64,000 nucleotides of DNA from Methylomicrobium lacus_A (GTDB lineage: Bacteria > Pseudomonadota > Gammaproteobacteria > Methylococcales > Methylomonadaceae): contig NZ_CP169217.1 of assembly GCF_041897535.1 (NCBI RefSeq), positions 2,418,001-2,482,000 of the forward strand, written 5' to 3'. Positions 25,010 through 34,805 of the stretch are shown here, piece after piece. The position numbers and the translations under genes are program-made. Numbering within the stretch: position 1 is the first letter of the stretch; each line of letters begins with the position of its first letter. The notes below the pieces were generated by a model. That model saw only the letters and a program-made list of their open reading frames with translations, was not told where the DNA came from and ran no database searches.

Positions 25010-26742
25010 TGCCGATGACTCTAATCAGATCTATGAGAATGCTGACGATGGTTAACAAGATCAATCGAAGCGGCGCAGTCCTGTGGCTGCTGTTATGCCA
25101 GGCGCTGTTGATGCATGCGGCTCTCGCGGCCACTATCCAGGCCACCGTCGACCGCAATCCGGTCAGTCTGGACGAATCGTTTCAGATCGTCTTCAGCGCC
25201 GACGAAACGCCCGACGGCGAGCCCGATTTCAGTCCGCTCGATGAGGATTTCGATGTGCTTTCGCAAAGCCACAGCAACAATGTGTCCCTGATCAACGGCA
25301 AGATGAGCCGGAGCGTGCGCTGGACCTTGAATGTGATGGCCAAGCATGCGGGCAACCTGGAGGTGCCGGCGATCAGTTTCGGCAAGGACACGAGCGAGCC
25401 GGCTGTCTTGCTGGTGAACGAAAAATCCGGCAACGACGATTTGAGCAATCAGGAAGACATCTTCATCGAGGTCGAGGCGGCGCCGGAAAATCCTTATATA
25501 CAGGCGCAGATTTTATATACGGTCAGAATCTATAGCCGGGTCGAAATCGCCAGGGCGTCGATCGACGAGCCGGAGCAGGCCGATGCGGTGATCGAGAAGC
25601 TCGGCGATGACAAGAATTTCCAGACCCAGGTGAAGGGCGAAAACTACATGGTCACCGAACGCCGCTATGCGATTTTCCCGCAAAAAAGCGGCATGCTCAC
25701 GCTCGCCCCGCTGGTGCTGACCGCGGAAGTGATTACGAATGCGCGCTCGGGTTTCAACGGCTTTTTCGGCTCGACCATGACCCGCACCAAACGCGCTTCC
25801 TCGAAGGCGATCAGCCTGATGGTCAAGCCGGCGCCGGCGACGTTTACCGGCAAGCACTGGCTGGCGGCAGAACAACTGGAGTTGAAGGAAGAATGGTCCG
25901 GCGATTTGAAGAATATCAAGGCCGGCGAGCCGGTGACCCGCACGCTGACCGTCATGGCCAAGGGCAGCACGGTCGGGCAATTGCCGGAACTGCACAACGC
26001 GGCCTCGGAAGCATCGGTCAAATTCTATCCGGATCAGCCGGTCTTGCAGGAGCAAAAAAACGCCGACGGCCTGTTGGCCAAACGCCAGGAAAAAATCGCG
26101 TTGATCCCGTCGAAGGCGGGTTCATTCAAACTGCCGGCGGTCGAGATTCCCTGGTTCAATACGCGGACCCAGCAAATGGAAGTTGCGAAGATTCCCGAAA
26201 CGACGATAACAGTGGCCTCTTCCGGTCCTGCTGGCGTTACAGAGCCAGCCAAACCGTTGGCGGTGAATCCGGGGGCCAAACTTCAGCCCTTGGTCATCGA
26301 AAGCAAGGCGGCTCCGCAACAGAATATCTGGGTTTGGGTTTCTGCCGCATTGGCGATCGGATGGCTGGCGACGGGGGTGTTTTTCCTGAAACGCAGGCCT
26401 CGGCGCGAGGCGGATAAGAACGAAGCGCAAGAGGCCAAGGCTTCGGGCGAATACCGGCAACACCTCAAAAAAGCCTGCGCGGACAATGATCCCCTGGCGG
26501 CGAAGAACGCCTTGCTGGGTTGGGGGAAAGAGCAATTTAACGCGCACAGCCTGGGTTCCATCGCCAAGTTTTGCGATGCGCGGCTTCGGGATGAGATTCT
26601 GGTTTTGAACAAGGCGCTGTACTGCAAGGACGCCGAACCCTGGCAAGGCAAAAAACTGTATCAGGCCTTTACCGAAAACAAGGCGCGGGAACAGTGGACG
26701 GCGACCAAGGATGAGGCCCTGGAGCCATTATTTCGCTTATAA
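25009..26742 (+). CDS. batD: BatD-like (DUF11-type Ig-fold) periplasmic/membrane protein
   Basis: The product, about 577 residues, has a signal or anchor sequence ending AALAA near residue 43 and long beta-rich periplasmic repeats starting with ATVDRNPVSLDESFQ. A membrane helix follows near 440 (WVWVSAALAIGWLATGVFFL), then a cytoplasmic tail. This is the BatD layout. The ATG overlaps the previous stop (TAATG); in-frame Met codons at 25015 and later are alternatives, and one of them may be the true signal-peptide start. It ends the MoxR/Bat operon and overlaps the convergent nudE gene by six bases. Confidence 0.85.
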   Translation: MPMTLIRSMRMLTMVNKINRSGAVLWLLLCQALLMHAALAATIQATVDRNPVSLDESFQIVFSADETPDGEPDFSPLDEDFDVLSQSHSNNVSLINGKMSRSVRWTLNVMAKHAGNLEVPAISFGKDTSEPAVLLVNEKSGNDDLSNQEDIFIEVEAAPENPYIQAQILYTVRIYSRVEIARASIDEPEQADAVIEKLGDDKNFQTQVKGENYMVTERRYAIFPQKSGMLTLAPLVLTAEVITNARSGFNGFFGSTMTRTKRASSKAISLMVKPAPATFTGKHWLAAEQLELKEEWSGDLKNIKAGEPVTRTLTVMAKGSTVGQLPELHNAASEASVKFYPDQPVLQEQKNADGLLAKRQEKIALIPSKAGSFKLPAVEIPWFNTRTQQMEVAKIPETTITVASSGPAGVTEPAKPLAVNPGAKLQPLVIESKAAPQQNIWVWVSAALAIGWLATGVFFLKRRPRREADKNEAQEAKASGEYRQHLKKACADNDPLAAKNALLGWGKEQFNAHSLGSIAKFCDARLRDEILVLNKALYCKDAEPWQGKKLYQAFTENKAREQWTATKDEALEPLFRL

Positions 26743-27291
26743 AGGGCGCGCCTTCAAATATTCGAGCGCCATGAACAGCGCCGCGATCGAGCGCGCCTCG
26801 GTGCATTCGCCGGTCGCGATCAGCGCGTTGATCTCGGAGAGTTTCCAGGGCACCACTTCCAGTTCCTCGGGTTCGTCGCCGTCCAGCTTTTCCGCATACA
26901 GATCCTCGGCCAGGATGATCTCGGTCATGTGTTCGAGGTAGGACGGCGCGAGCGAAAACGAACTCAGGTGATGCAGTTTATTCGCGCCGTAGCCGACTTC
27001 TTCCTTCAGCTCCCGGTTCGCGGCTTCGAGAAACGTCTCGCCCGGATCGGTCTTGCCTTTCGGCAAACCCAGCTCGTAGCGGTGCACGCCGGCAGAATAT
27101 TCCCTGATCAACAGCACGGTGTCGTCATCGAGCATCGGCACGATCAGCACCGCGCCGCCGGGCCGGCCGCGGGTCAGCCGCTCGAAACTGCGCTGCACGC
27201 CGTTGCTGAATTGGATATCGAGCGCTTCGATATGAAACAAACGGCTTTTGGCGACGGTGGTTTTGTTCAGGATGATCGGTTTGTCGGCCAC
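26737..27291 (-). CDS. nudE: ADP-sugar/ADP-ribose diphosphatase of NudE type
   Basis: A 184-residue Nudix enzyme of the NudE kind, which hydrolyses ADP-ribose, NADH and Ap3A. The Nudix box is complete: G-KTDPG-E-TFLEAAN-RELKEEVGY. The preceding ELGLPKGK and following SLAPSYLEHMTEIILAEDLY are typical of NudE. It is divergent from the nucleotidase gene, whose start is 45 bases from its own, so the two share a promoter region. Both act on nucleotides, and the same pairing (nudE-yrfG) is known from enterobacteria. Confidence 0.9.
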   Translation of the reverse strand: MADKPIILNKTTVAKSRLFHIEALDIQFSNGVQRSFERLTRGRPGGAVLIVPMLDDDTVLLIREYSAGVHRYELGLPKGKTDPGETFLEAANRELKEEVGYGANKLHHLSSFSLAPSYLEHMTEIILAEDLYAEKLDGDEPEELEVVPWKLSEINALIATGECTEARSIAALFMALEYLKARPL

Positions 27292-27335
27292 GATGTTATG
27301 ATGTTCAGGATGAGTTTTGAATAGACCGCACTATT

Positions 27336-27992
27336 ATGATCGATTGGAACAAAATTGACACCGTTTTGCTCGATATGGACGGCACCTTGCTGGATTTGAA
27401 CTTCGACAATCATTTCTGGAAGGAATTCGTGCCGCTGAACTATGCCCGGAAACACGGATTGGCTTTGGACCAGGCCAAGGACGAATTGGTGCCGTTGTTC
27501 AAGCGTATGGAAGGCCGGCTCGAATGGTATTGTCTGGACTACTGGAGCGAGGCGCTGGCGCTGGACATCGTCGGCCTCAAGGCCGAAATAGCAGGGCTGA
27601 TCAGCGTCCTGCCGCATGTGGTCGAATTTCTCGAAGCGGTCAGGCGCTCGCCCCGGAAAGTGCTGCTGGTCACCAACGCGCATCCCGGCAGCCTCGGGCT
27701 CAAAATGGAAAAGACCTGTTTGCATCCCTTCTTCGACGAGATCATCAGCTCGCACGCCGCCGGCAAACCGAAGGAGCATGCCGAGTTCTGGCATTGGCTG
27801 CATCGGCGTCAGCCCTTCGATAAAAGCCGGACGCTGCTGATCGACGACAGTCTGGCCGTGCTGAATTCGGCCAGGGCTTTCGGCATTCAACATCTGCTGT
27901 CGGTCAGCCGGCCGGATTCGGCGCAGCCGAAAAAGGTGATTATCGATTATCCGGCTATTGAGGATTTTCGGGAGCTGATGGCCGGGCTCTAG
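27336..27992 (+). CDS. yrfG: GMP/IMP nucleotidase, YrfG-like HAD hydrolase
   Basis: A 218-residue HAD-superfamily phosphatase. Motif I is LLDMDGTLLDL at about 11-21, motif II lies in LLVTNAHP, and motif IV is LLIDDSLAVL. WYCLDYWSEALALDI and the overall length match YrfG, which dephosphorylates purine monophosphates. It is divergent from nudE. Its last 38 bases overlap the 3' end of rhlB on the other strand, so the two mRNAs are complementary at their ends. Confidence 0.88.
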   Translation: MIDWNKIDTVLLDMDGTLLDLNFDNHFWKEFVPLNYARKHGLALDQAKDELVPLFKRMEGRLEWYCLDYWSEALALDIVGLKAEIAGLISVLPHVVEFLEAVRRSPRKVLLVTNAHPGSLGLKMEKTCLHPFFDEIISSHAAGKPKEHAEFWHWLHRRQPFDKSRTLLIDDSLAVLNSARAFGIQHLLSVSRPDSAQPKKVIIDYPAIEDFRELMAGL

Positions 27993-29259
27993 GCGGCCGG
28001 CCGTTGCCGCTTTTCGGGCGCCGATGCGGCTTGTCGTCACGCGGCGGCCGCGGCCGCCTTTCCGGCCGGATCAGATCCTGAGCCAGCAGGTCTTGCGTGA
28101 CCGGCTGCACCGGCACTTTTTCGCCGATATAGGACTCGATATCCGGCATCGAATAGGCATATTCCTCGCAGATGAAACTGATCGCCTCGCCCGAGGCGCC
28201 GAAGCGCGCGGTACGGCCGATCCGGTGCACATAGTCCTCGACATCCTGCGGCAGGTCGTAATTGATCACATGCGAGACGTCCGCGATATGGAGCCCCCGC
28301 GCCGCGACATCGGTCGCGATCAGCAGGTTGATGTTGTTCTCCTGAAAATCGTTGAGCAGCCGCTGGCGCTTTTCCTGCGGCACGTCGCCGCTCAAGGCCG
28401 CGGTCTTGAAGCCGTTCGCGTTCAGCGTGTCGTCCAGCAGTTCCGCGCAGCGTTTGGTGTTCACGAAGATGATGCTGCGCTGCGGCTGGTAGTGTTTCAA
28501 AATCCCGATCAACAGCGGAATCTTTTGCTCGTTCGAAGGGCAGAACGCGGTCTGCTTGATCGATTTGGAGGTGACCGTTTCGGTCTCGATCTTGATCAGC
28601 ACTGGATTGTTCATGTGCTCGTAAGCCAGCTCGGTCACCTTATACGACAGCGTCGCCGAAAACAGCATGTTCAGGCGCTGGTCGTGCGGCGGCATGCGCC
28701 GGAGCAGATAGCGGATGTCCTTGATGAAACCGAGGTCGAACATCCGGTCGGCTTCGTCGAGCACGCTGACCTGCACATGATCGAGGCTGAAAGCCTGCTG
28801 CTTGTAGAAATCGATGATGCGCCCGGGCGTGCCGATGATCACGTCGACATTCGATTTGATCTTGTCGAGCTGCTTTTGGTAATCGGTGCCGCCGTAGATC
28901 AGCGCGAATTTCAGGTGCAGATGCTTGCTTAAGAGCAGCGCATCCTTGTGAATCTGGATCGCGAGTTCACGGGTCGGAGCCAGAATCACCGCGCGCGGAT
29001 TTTTGATCGGCTGTTTCGCCGCTTCCTTGGCTTCATTGTCATTCAACAGGCGCTGGAAGGTCGCGAGCAGAAACGTCGCGGTCTTGCCGGTGCCGGTCTG
29101 CGCCTGACCCGCGATGTCGCGGTCCCTGAGCAACAGCGGCAGCGACCGGTCCTGAATCGGCGTGCAGTGTTGAAAGCCGGCGCTATTCAGGCTGTGCAGG
29201 ATCGAATCGGATAATTCGAGGTTGGAAAATCGGGTTTCGGTTAAATGTGTCGTACTCAT
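27955..29259 (-). CDS. rhlB: DEAD-box ATP-dependent RNA helicase RhlB
   Basis: RhlB unwinds structured RNA for the degradosome and related decay pathways. The 434-residue protein has the Q motif (FQHCTPIQDRSLPLLL), motif I AQTGTGKT, motif II VLDEADRMFDLGF, motif III SATLS and motif VI HRIGRTARFG. A basic, Arg/Pro-rich tail of about 35 residues could bind RNA. The start MSTTHLTETRFSNLEL resembles RhlB N-termini. It is divergent from trxA and rho, the neighbourhood where rhlB sits in E. coli. Confidence 0.93.
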   Translation of the reverse strand: MSTTHLTETRFSNLELSDSILHSLNSAGFQHCTPIQDRSLPLLLRDRDIAGQAQTGTGKTATFLLATFQRLLNDNEAKEAAKQPIKNPRAVILAPTRELAIQIHKDALLLSKHLHLKFALIYGGTDYQKQLDKIKSNVDVIIGTPGRIIDFYKQQAFSLDHVQVSVLDEADRMFDLGFIKDIRYLLRRMPPHDQRLNMLFSATLSYKVTELAYEHMNNPVLIKIETETVTSKSIKQTAFCPSNEQKIPLLIGILKHYQPQRSIIFVNTKRCAELLDDTLNANGFKTAALSGDVPQEKRQRLLNDFQENNINLLIATDVAARGLHIADVSHVINYDLPQDVEDYVHRIGRTARFGASGEAISFICEEYAYSMPDIESYIGEKVPVQPVTQDLLAQDLIRPERRPRPPRDDKPHRRPKSGNGRPPRARPSAPENPQ

Positions 29260-29314
29260 AGGCTAATAGGATAACGTAAAAATCGAATCGGCTGAACCCG
29301 GAACCAGAAATTGA

Positions 29315-29343
29315 TTGACTCTGGCCGCCTTCCCCCCTATAGT
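29315..29343 (+). promoter_or_regulatory. Sigma-70-type promoter of trxA
   Basis: TTGACT at 29315-29320 and TATAGT at 29338-29343 are separated by 17 bases, a near-consensus sigma-70 pair. The predicted transcript would start near 29350, about 22 bases before the GTG start codon, leaving room for the GGAGAAA ribosome-binding site at 29361-29367. Confidence 0.7.
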
Positions 29344-29371
29344 TAAAATTTTTAATTGTTGGAGAAATAGC

Positions 29372-29698
29372 GTGAGCGACTCAGTCCTTCATGTAAGCGA
29401 TAGCGAATTTAACGAAAAGGTTATCAAAGCTAAAGGGCCTGTATTGGTGGATTACTGGGCTGAATGGTGCGGACCTTGCAAAATGATTGCGCCGGTTCTG
29501 GATGAAATCGCGGTAGACTTCGCCGGTAAATTGACCGTCGTGAAGATCAATATCGACGAAAATCCGAAAACACCGCAGCACTATGGCGTACGCGGTATTC
29601 CGACCCTGATGCTGTTCAAGGACGGCGAAGTCGAGGCGACCAAGGTCGGCGCCCTGACCAAATCCCAGCTCGCTGCTTTCCTGAACAGCAATATTTAA
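29372..29698 (+). CDS. trxA: Thioredoxin 1
   Basis: The 108-residue cytoplasmic thiol-disulfide reductant has the active site WCGPCK, with Cys33 and Cys36 after VDYWAE, and the cis-Pro loop GIPTLMLFKDG. Length and sequence are those of TrxA. Translation is taken from GTG at 29372, with a good GGAGAAA Shine-Dalgarno sequence 4 bases upstream; the open frame extends 19 codons further, but across the promoter. It precedes rho as in many gammaproteobacteria and supplies electrons for ribonucleotide reductase and methionine sulfoxide reductases. Confidence 0.96.
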   Translation: MSDSVLHVSDSEFNEKVIKAKGPVLVDYWAEWCGPCKMIAPVLDEIAVDFAGKLTVVKINIDENPKTPQHYGVRGIPTLMLFKDGEVEATKVGALTKSQLAAFLNSNI

Positions 29699-29716
29699 CG
29701 CTGTCCCCTGATTCGC

Positions 29717-29737
29717 CCCGTCTTCCTACTGGACGGG
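29717..29737 (+). terminator. Hairpin after trxA (possible attenuator or terminator)
   Basis: CCCGTC (29717-29722) pairs with GACGGG (29732-29737) around a nine-base loop, just after the trxA stop and before the rho leader. Only a broken T-tract (GGCTTTATTGAG) follows, so it is a weak terminator. It may act in the known autogenous control of the rho leader rather than stopping all transcription. Confidence 0.4.
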
Positions 29738-29884
29738 ATGGCTTTATTGAGTTATACTTATGGAGTGCGCTGATTCCAGCGCGCTTCAGCCTATCATCCG
29801 ATAATCTGCGTCCCTGAATTCTAATCCTATATTAAGCACTGGCGGTGGTGAGCCTCGGTCGCTTTGCTTCGAGTCATCCTTTAT

Positions 29885-31141
<1,257 letters not shown>

Positions 31142-31163
31142 TCGCTTATTCCCGACCCTCACC

Positions 31164-31991
31164 ATGACCGATCTTCATGTATTACTCGATGCCCTGATTT
31201 TGGGCATCGTCGAAGGCTTGACCGAATTTTTGCCGGTGTCTTCGACCGGGCATTTGATCCTGGCCGGCCAACTGTTGGGATTCAACGACGAAAAAGGCAA
31301 GGTCTTTGAAATCGCGATCCAGTTTGCGGCGATTCTGGCGGTGGTCTGGGAATACCGTAAACGCCTCTGGCACACGCTGGTCAGCATCAAGTCCGAAACA
31401 GTATCGCAGCGCCTCGCGGTCAACATGATCGTGGCGTTTTTACCGGCCGCGATTCTCGGCTTTTTGTTCCTGAAACAGATCAAGGCCTATCTGTTCAATC
31501 CGATCGTGGTCGCTTCGGCCTTCATCATCGGCGGTTTCCTGATCCTCTGGGCAGAACGCCGCGAGCATCGGGTGCACGCCGAGACGATCGACGACATGAC
31601 CTGGCGCGACGCATTGAAAGTCGGCTTTGCGCAGGCGGTCGCGATGATTCCCGGCACGTCGCGTTCCGGCGCAACGATCATCGGCGGCCTGTTTTTCGGG
31701 CTGTCCCGGCGCGCGGCGACCGAGTTTTCGTTTTTCCTGGCCATTCCGACCATGTTCGCGGCGACCTTCTACGACGTCTACAAGCACCGCGACTTGTTCA
31801 GCGCCAGCGACCTCGATCTGTTCGCGGTCGGCGGCGTGGTGTCATTCGTCAGCGCTTTTCTGGCGGTGCGCGGCCTTCTGCGCTTCATCAGCCGGCATGA
31901 TTTTTCGGTTTTCGCCTATTACCGTATCGCCTTCGGCGTGTTGGTGCTGCTGTCGGCGCAGATGGGCTGGGTGGATTGGAGCAACGGCTAA
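31164..31991 (+). CDS. uppP: Undecaprenyl-diphosphatase (BacA/UppP)
   Basis: A 275-residue integral membrane phosphatase that recycles undecaprenyl diphosphate to the monophosphate lipid carrier for peptidoglycan and LPS synthesis. EGLTEFLPVSSTGHLIL near 17-33 and PGTSRSGATIIGGL near 162-175 are the two conserved catalytic motifs. About seven or eight hydrophobic helices are visible. It lies 22 bases after rho on the same strand and ends two bases before the convergent small-protein gene. Overexpression gives bacitracin resistance in E. coli, hence the older name bacA. Confidence 0.93.
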   Translation: MTDLHVLLDALILGIVEGLTEFLPVSSTGHLILAGQLLGFNDEKGKVFEIAIQFAAILAVVWEYRKRLWHTLVSIKSETVSQRLAVNMIVAFLPAAILGFLFLKQIKAYLFNPIVVASAFIIGGFLILWAERREHRVHAETIDDMTWRDALKVGFAQAVAMIPGTSRSGATIIGGLFFGLSRRAATEFSFFLAIPTMFAATFYDVYKHRDLFSASDLDLFAVGGVVSFVSAFLAVRGLLRFISRHDFSVFAYYRIAFGVLVLLSAQMGWVDWSNG

Positions 31992-31993
31992 TC

Positions 31994-32215
31994 CTAAACG
32001 GTTGCCGCCATAGCTGAATCATCGCCACAAGAGGCTTTTCCAAGCATTCCTCCGGGAACGCTTGGAAAAGCCTCCTGCTTCGGATGCTTTGCCTTACGGC
32101 GGTATTGGCTCTTGTCGTCAAAGACCTTTGCCTTGTTAAACCGGTGTGCATGCTTGGCGACCGGATTCAAACGTTGAACGATGTCTATTTCGTTCAAATT
32201 TCTACGTTTTTTCAT
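31994..32215 (-). CDS. Small basic protein
   Basis: A 73-residue Lys/Arg/Asn-rich protein starting MKKRRNLNEIDIVQRLNP and continuing VAKHAHRFNKAKVF. A good Shine-Dalgarno sequence (AGAGGTAAACG) precedes the ATG, and the N-terminal half looks like small conserved gammaproteobacterial proteins of unknown function. The C-terminal part is encoded within a 14-base-arm inverted repeat (32030-32071), which makes the end of the frame look secondarily altered or doubly used as a terminator. There are no membrane helices. Its charge suggests RNA or DNA binding, but that is speculation. Confidence 0.55.
   Translation of the reverse strand: MKKRRNLNEIDIVQRLNPVAKHAHRFNKAKVFDDKSQYRRKAKHPKQEAFPSVPGGMLGKASCGDDSAMAATV
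32030..32071 (-). terminator. Strong 14-base-pair hairpin in the uppP/small-protein gap
   Basis: AGGCTTTTCCAAGC at 32030-32043 is repeated inverted as GCTTGGAAAAGCCT at 32058-32071 with a 14-base loop. It lies inside the 3' part of the small minus-strand gene, 40-80 bases past uppP. No T-run follows on either strand. It could stabilise or stop transcripts from both convergent genes, or be a dispersed palindrome inserted into the small gene. Confidence 0.45.
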
Positions 32216-32298
32216 CGTTTACCTCTTATAATAGTGGGACTCCCGCCCTGCTCGGCCGGACGGATTACTATAACAGCCCATTCGATTAGAATACAGTC

Positions 32299-34170
32299 GT
32301 GAAATTCAAAAAAGATTTTGATGTGATCGTGGTCGGCGGCGGCCATGCCGGCACCGAAGCCGCGCTGGCGGCGGCCCGCGCCGGCGTGAAGACGCTGCTG
32401 TTGTCGCAGAATATCGAAACGCTCGGCCAGATGAGCTGCAATCCGGCGGTGGGCGGCATCGGCAAGGGGCATCTGGTCAAGGAGATCGATGCCTTGGGCG
32501 GCTGCATGGCGCGGGCGATCGACCTCGGCGGTATCCAGTTCCGGATTTTGAACGCGAGCAAGGGGCCTGCGGTCCGGGCCACGCGCGCGCAGGCCGACCG
32601 CAAGCTCTACAAGCAGGCGGTGCGGCAGATGCTCGAAAATCAGCCGAATCTGGCGCTGTTCCAGCAGACGGTCGCGGACTTGATCGTGAATGGCGATCGG
32701 GTCGTCGGCGTGAAGACCGAAATGGGGCTCAGCTTCATGGCGCGCGCGGTCGTGTTGACGACCGGCACGTTCCTGGGCGGCAAGATCCATATCGGCCTCG
32801 AAAACTACAGCGGCGGCCGCGCCGGCGATGCGGCGTCGATCGCGCTGGCGCAGCGCCTGCGCGAATTGCCGTTCCGGGTCGATCGGCTGAAAACCGGCAC
32901 GCCGCCGCGCATCGACGGCCGCACGATCGCTTTCGACAAGCTCGAAGTCCAGCACGGCGACGATCCGGTGCCGGTATTTTCGTTTCTCGGCAAGCGCGAA
33001 GAGCATCCACGCCAGATTCCCTGCTACATCACGCGCACGAATACGAAAACACACGACATCATCCGCTCCGGGCTCGACCGTTCGCCGTTGTATTCGGGCA
33101 TCATCGAAGGCATCGGCCCGCGTTACTGCCCGTCGATCGAGGACAAGATCGTGCGTTTCGCGGACCGCGATACCCATCAGATCTTCGTCGAGCCGGAAGG
33201 CCTCGATACGCACGAGATTTATCCGAACGGCATCTCGACCAGCCTGCCGTTCGATGTGCAGTACGAATTCGTGCGGTCGATGCACGGCTTCGAAAATGCC
33301 GAGATCGTGCGCCCCGGTTATGCGATCGAATATGATTTCTTCGATCCGCGCGATCTGAAGACATCGCTCGAAACCAAGCACATGCACGGCCTGTTCTTTG
33401 CCGGCCAGATCAACGGCACGACCGGCTACGAAGAAGCCGCCGCGCAGGGCCTGATCGCGGGTCTGAATGCGGCGCTGTTGGTGCAGGAGAAAGAAAGCTG
33501 GTGTCCGCGCCGCGATGAAGCCTATATCGGCGTGATGATCGACGACCTGATCACGCGCGGCACCCAGGAACCGTACCGGATGTTCACCAGCCGCGCCGAA
33601 TACCGCCTGCAGCTGCGCGAGGACAATGCCGATCTCAGGCTGACGCCGCAAGGCCGCGCGCTGGGTCTGGTCGATGACGCGCGCTGGCGCGCGTTTGAAG
33701 AAAAACAACGGGCGATCGGCGAATTGCAGGAAGGCCTGAAAAAACACTGGATACGTCCTGACACCGAAGGCGCGGCGATGGCCGAAGCCTACTGGGGCAA
33801 GCCGATCCAGAAGGAAGTGAATCTCTTGGAAATGCTGCGCCGGCCGGAAGTCGATGTCGCGCGGTTGCTGTCGTTTTACGATAAAGGCGCGGAGGTTGCG
33901 GAACAGGTCGGCGAACAGGTCGAAATCCAGACCAAATATGCGGGTTATATCGTTCGCCAGCAGACCGAAATCGACCGCGCCTTGCGTTACGATCACTTGC
34001 GTTTGCCGGAGACCCTCGATTACACCGGCGTGCCGGGGCTTTCGAACGAGGTCAGCGAGAAACTGCGCAAACAGCGGCCGGAAACCCTCGGCCAGGCCTC
34101 GCGGATTCCGGGCATCACGCCGGCGGCGATCTCGCTGCTCCTGGTCTATCTGAAAAAGAAAAGCGCCTGA
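32299..34170 (+). CDS. mnmG: tRNA uridine-5-carboxymethylaminomethyl modification enzyme MnmG (GidA)
   Basis: With MnmE, this FAD enzyme modifies U34 of tRNAs decoding two-codon families. The 623-residue protein has the FAD-binding GGGHAGTEAALAAARAG near residue 12, TGTFLGGKIH, the conserved CYITRTN region and a C-terminal helical domain. Translation starts at GTG (VKFKKDFDVIVVGGG). Its stop overlaps the rsmG start (TGATG). The mnmG-rsmG-parA-parB order is an ancient origin-proximal arrangement in bacteria. Confidence 0.96.
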   Translation: MKFKKDFDVIVVGGGHAGTEAALAAARAGVKTLLLSQNIETLGQMSCNPAVGGIGKGHLVKEIDALGGCMARAIDLGGIQFRILNASKGPAVRATRAQADRKLYKQAVRQMLENQPNLALFQQTVADLIVNGDRVVGVKTEMGLSFMARAVVLTTGTFLGGKIHIGLENYSGGRAGDAASIALAQRLRELPFRVDRLKTGTPPRIDGRTIAFDKLEVQHGDDPVPVFSFLGKREEHPRQIPCYITRTNTKTHDIIRSGLDRSPLYSGIIEGIGPRYCPSIEDKIVRFADRDTHQIFVEPEGLDTHEIYPNGISTSLPFDVQYEFVRSMHGFENAEIVRPGYAIEYDFFDPRDLKTSLETKHMHGLFFAGQINGTTGYEEAAAQGLIAGLNAALLVQEKESWCPRRDEAYIGVMIDDLITRGTQEPYRMFTSRAEYRLQLREDNADLRLTPQGRALGLVDDARWRAFEEKQRAIGELQEGLKKHWIRPDTEGAAMAEAYWGKPIQKEVNLLEMLRRPEVDVARLLSFYDKGAEVAEQVGEQVEIQTKYAGYIVRQQTEIDRALRYDHLRLPETLDYTGVPGLSNEVSEKLRKQRPETLGQASRIPGITPAAISLLLVYLKKKSA

Positions 34171-34802
34171 TGGAGTCTTGCGAAACGATCCTGAAAAGCG
34201 GTCTCGATGCGCTCGGGATTGGCTGGACTGAAACGCAGATCGGCCGCCTGCTCGCCTTTCTGAAACTGATCGAAAAATGGAACAAGGCGTATAACCTGAC
34301 CGCGATCCGCCACCGCGAGGACATGGTCAGGCTGCATCTTCTGGATAGCCTCGCCGTGCTTTCCCATGTCAAAGGTCGGCGTGTGGTCGACATCGGCACC
34401 GGCGCCGGCCTTCCGGGTATTCCGCTGGCGATTTTTTTGCCCGAAGTCCGATTTACCCTGCTCGACAGCAATGCGAAAAAAACCCGCTTCGTGCAGCAGG
34501 CGGTCTTGGAGTTGAAACTCGGCAATGTCGAGGTGCGCCATAGCCGGGTGGAAGCCTTTCACCCCGAGCAAAAATTCGATACGGTGATCACCCGCGCTTT
34601 CGCGGCCCTGCCGGCGATCATCGAGACGACCGCGCATCTACTCGGCGAGCAAGGCGTGCTGTTGGCGATGAAAGGCCAAAATCCAAGGGATGAACTGGCG
34701 GAAGTTAAGGTAAAATCGTCGGTCATTGCGCTCGCAACGCCCGGCGTCGAGGCGGAGCGCTGCGTGGTGATCATTCAAAAAGATGCGATTTCTGTAGGAT
34801 AA
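34170..34802 (+). CDS. rsmG: 16S rRNA (guanine527-N7)-methyltransferase RsmG (GidB)
   Basis: A 210-residue SAM-dependent methyltransferase that makes m7G527 in 16S rRNA; its loss gives low-level streptomycin resistance in several bacteria. The SAM loop is DIGTGAGLPGIPLAI, preceded by KWNKAYNLTAIR and HLLDSLAVL, all diagnostic of RsmG. It is translationally coupled to mnmG by a one-base overlap and followed by parA after three bases. Confidence 0.95.
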   Translation: MESCETILKSGLDALGIGWTETQIGRLLAFLKLIEKWNKAYNLTAIRHREDMVRLHLLDSLAVLSHVKGRRVVDIGTGAGLPGIPLAIFLPEVRFTLLDSNAKKTRFVQQAVLELKLGNVEVRHSRVEAFHPEQKFDTVITRAFAALPAIIETTAHLLGEQGVLLAMKGQNPRDELAEVKVKSSVIALATPGVEAERCVVIIQKDAISVG

Positions 34803-34805
34803 AGT

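Noticed and set aside
32212..33996. 594-codon open frame antisense to mnmG
   Set aside because: It is an out-of-frame shadow of a clear mnmG gene in GC-rich DNA; the sequence is Arg/Asp-rich with no domain.
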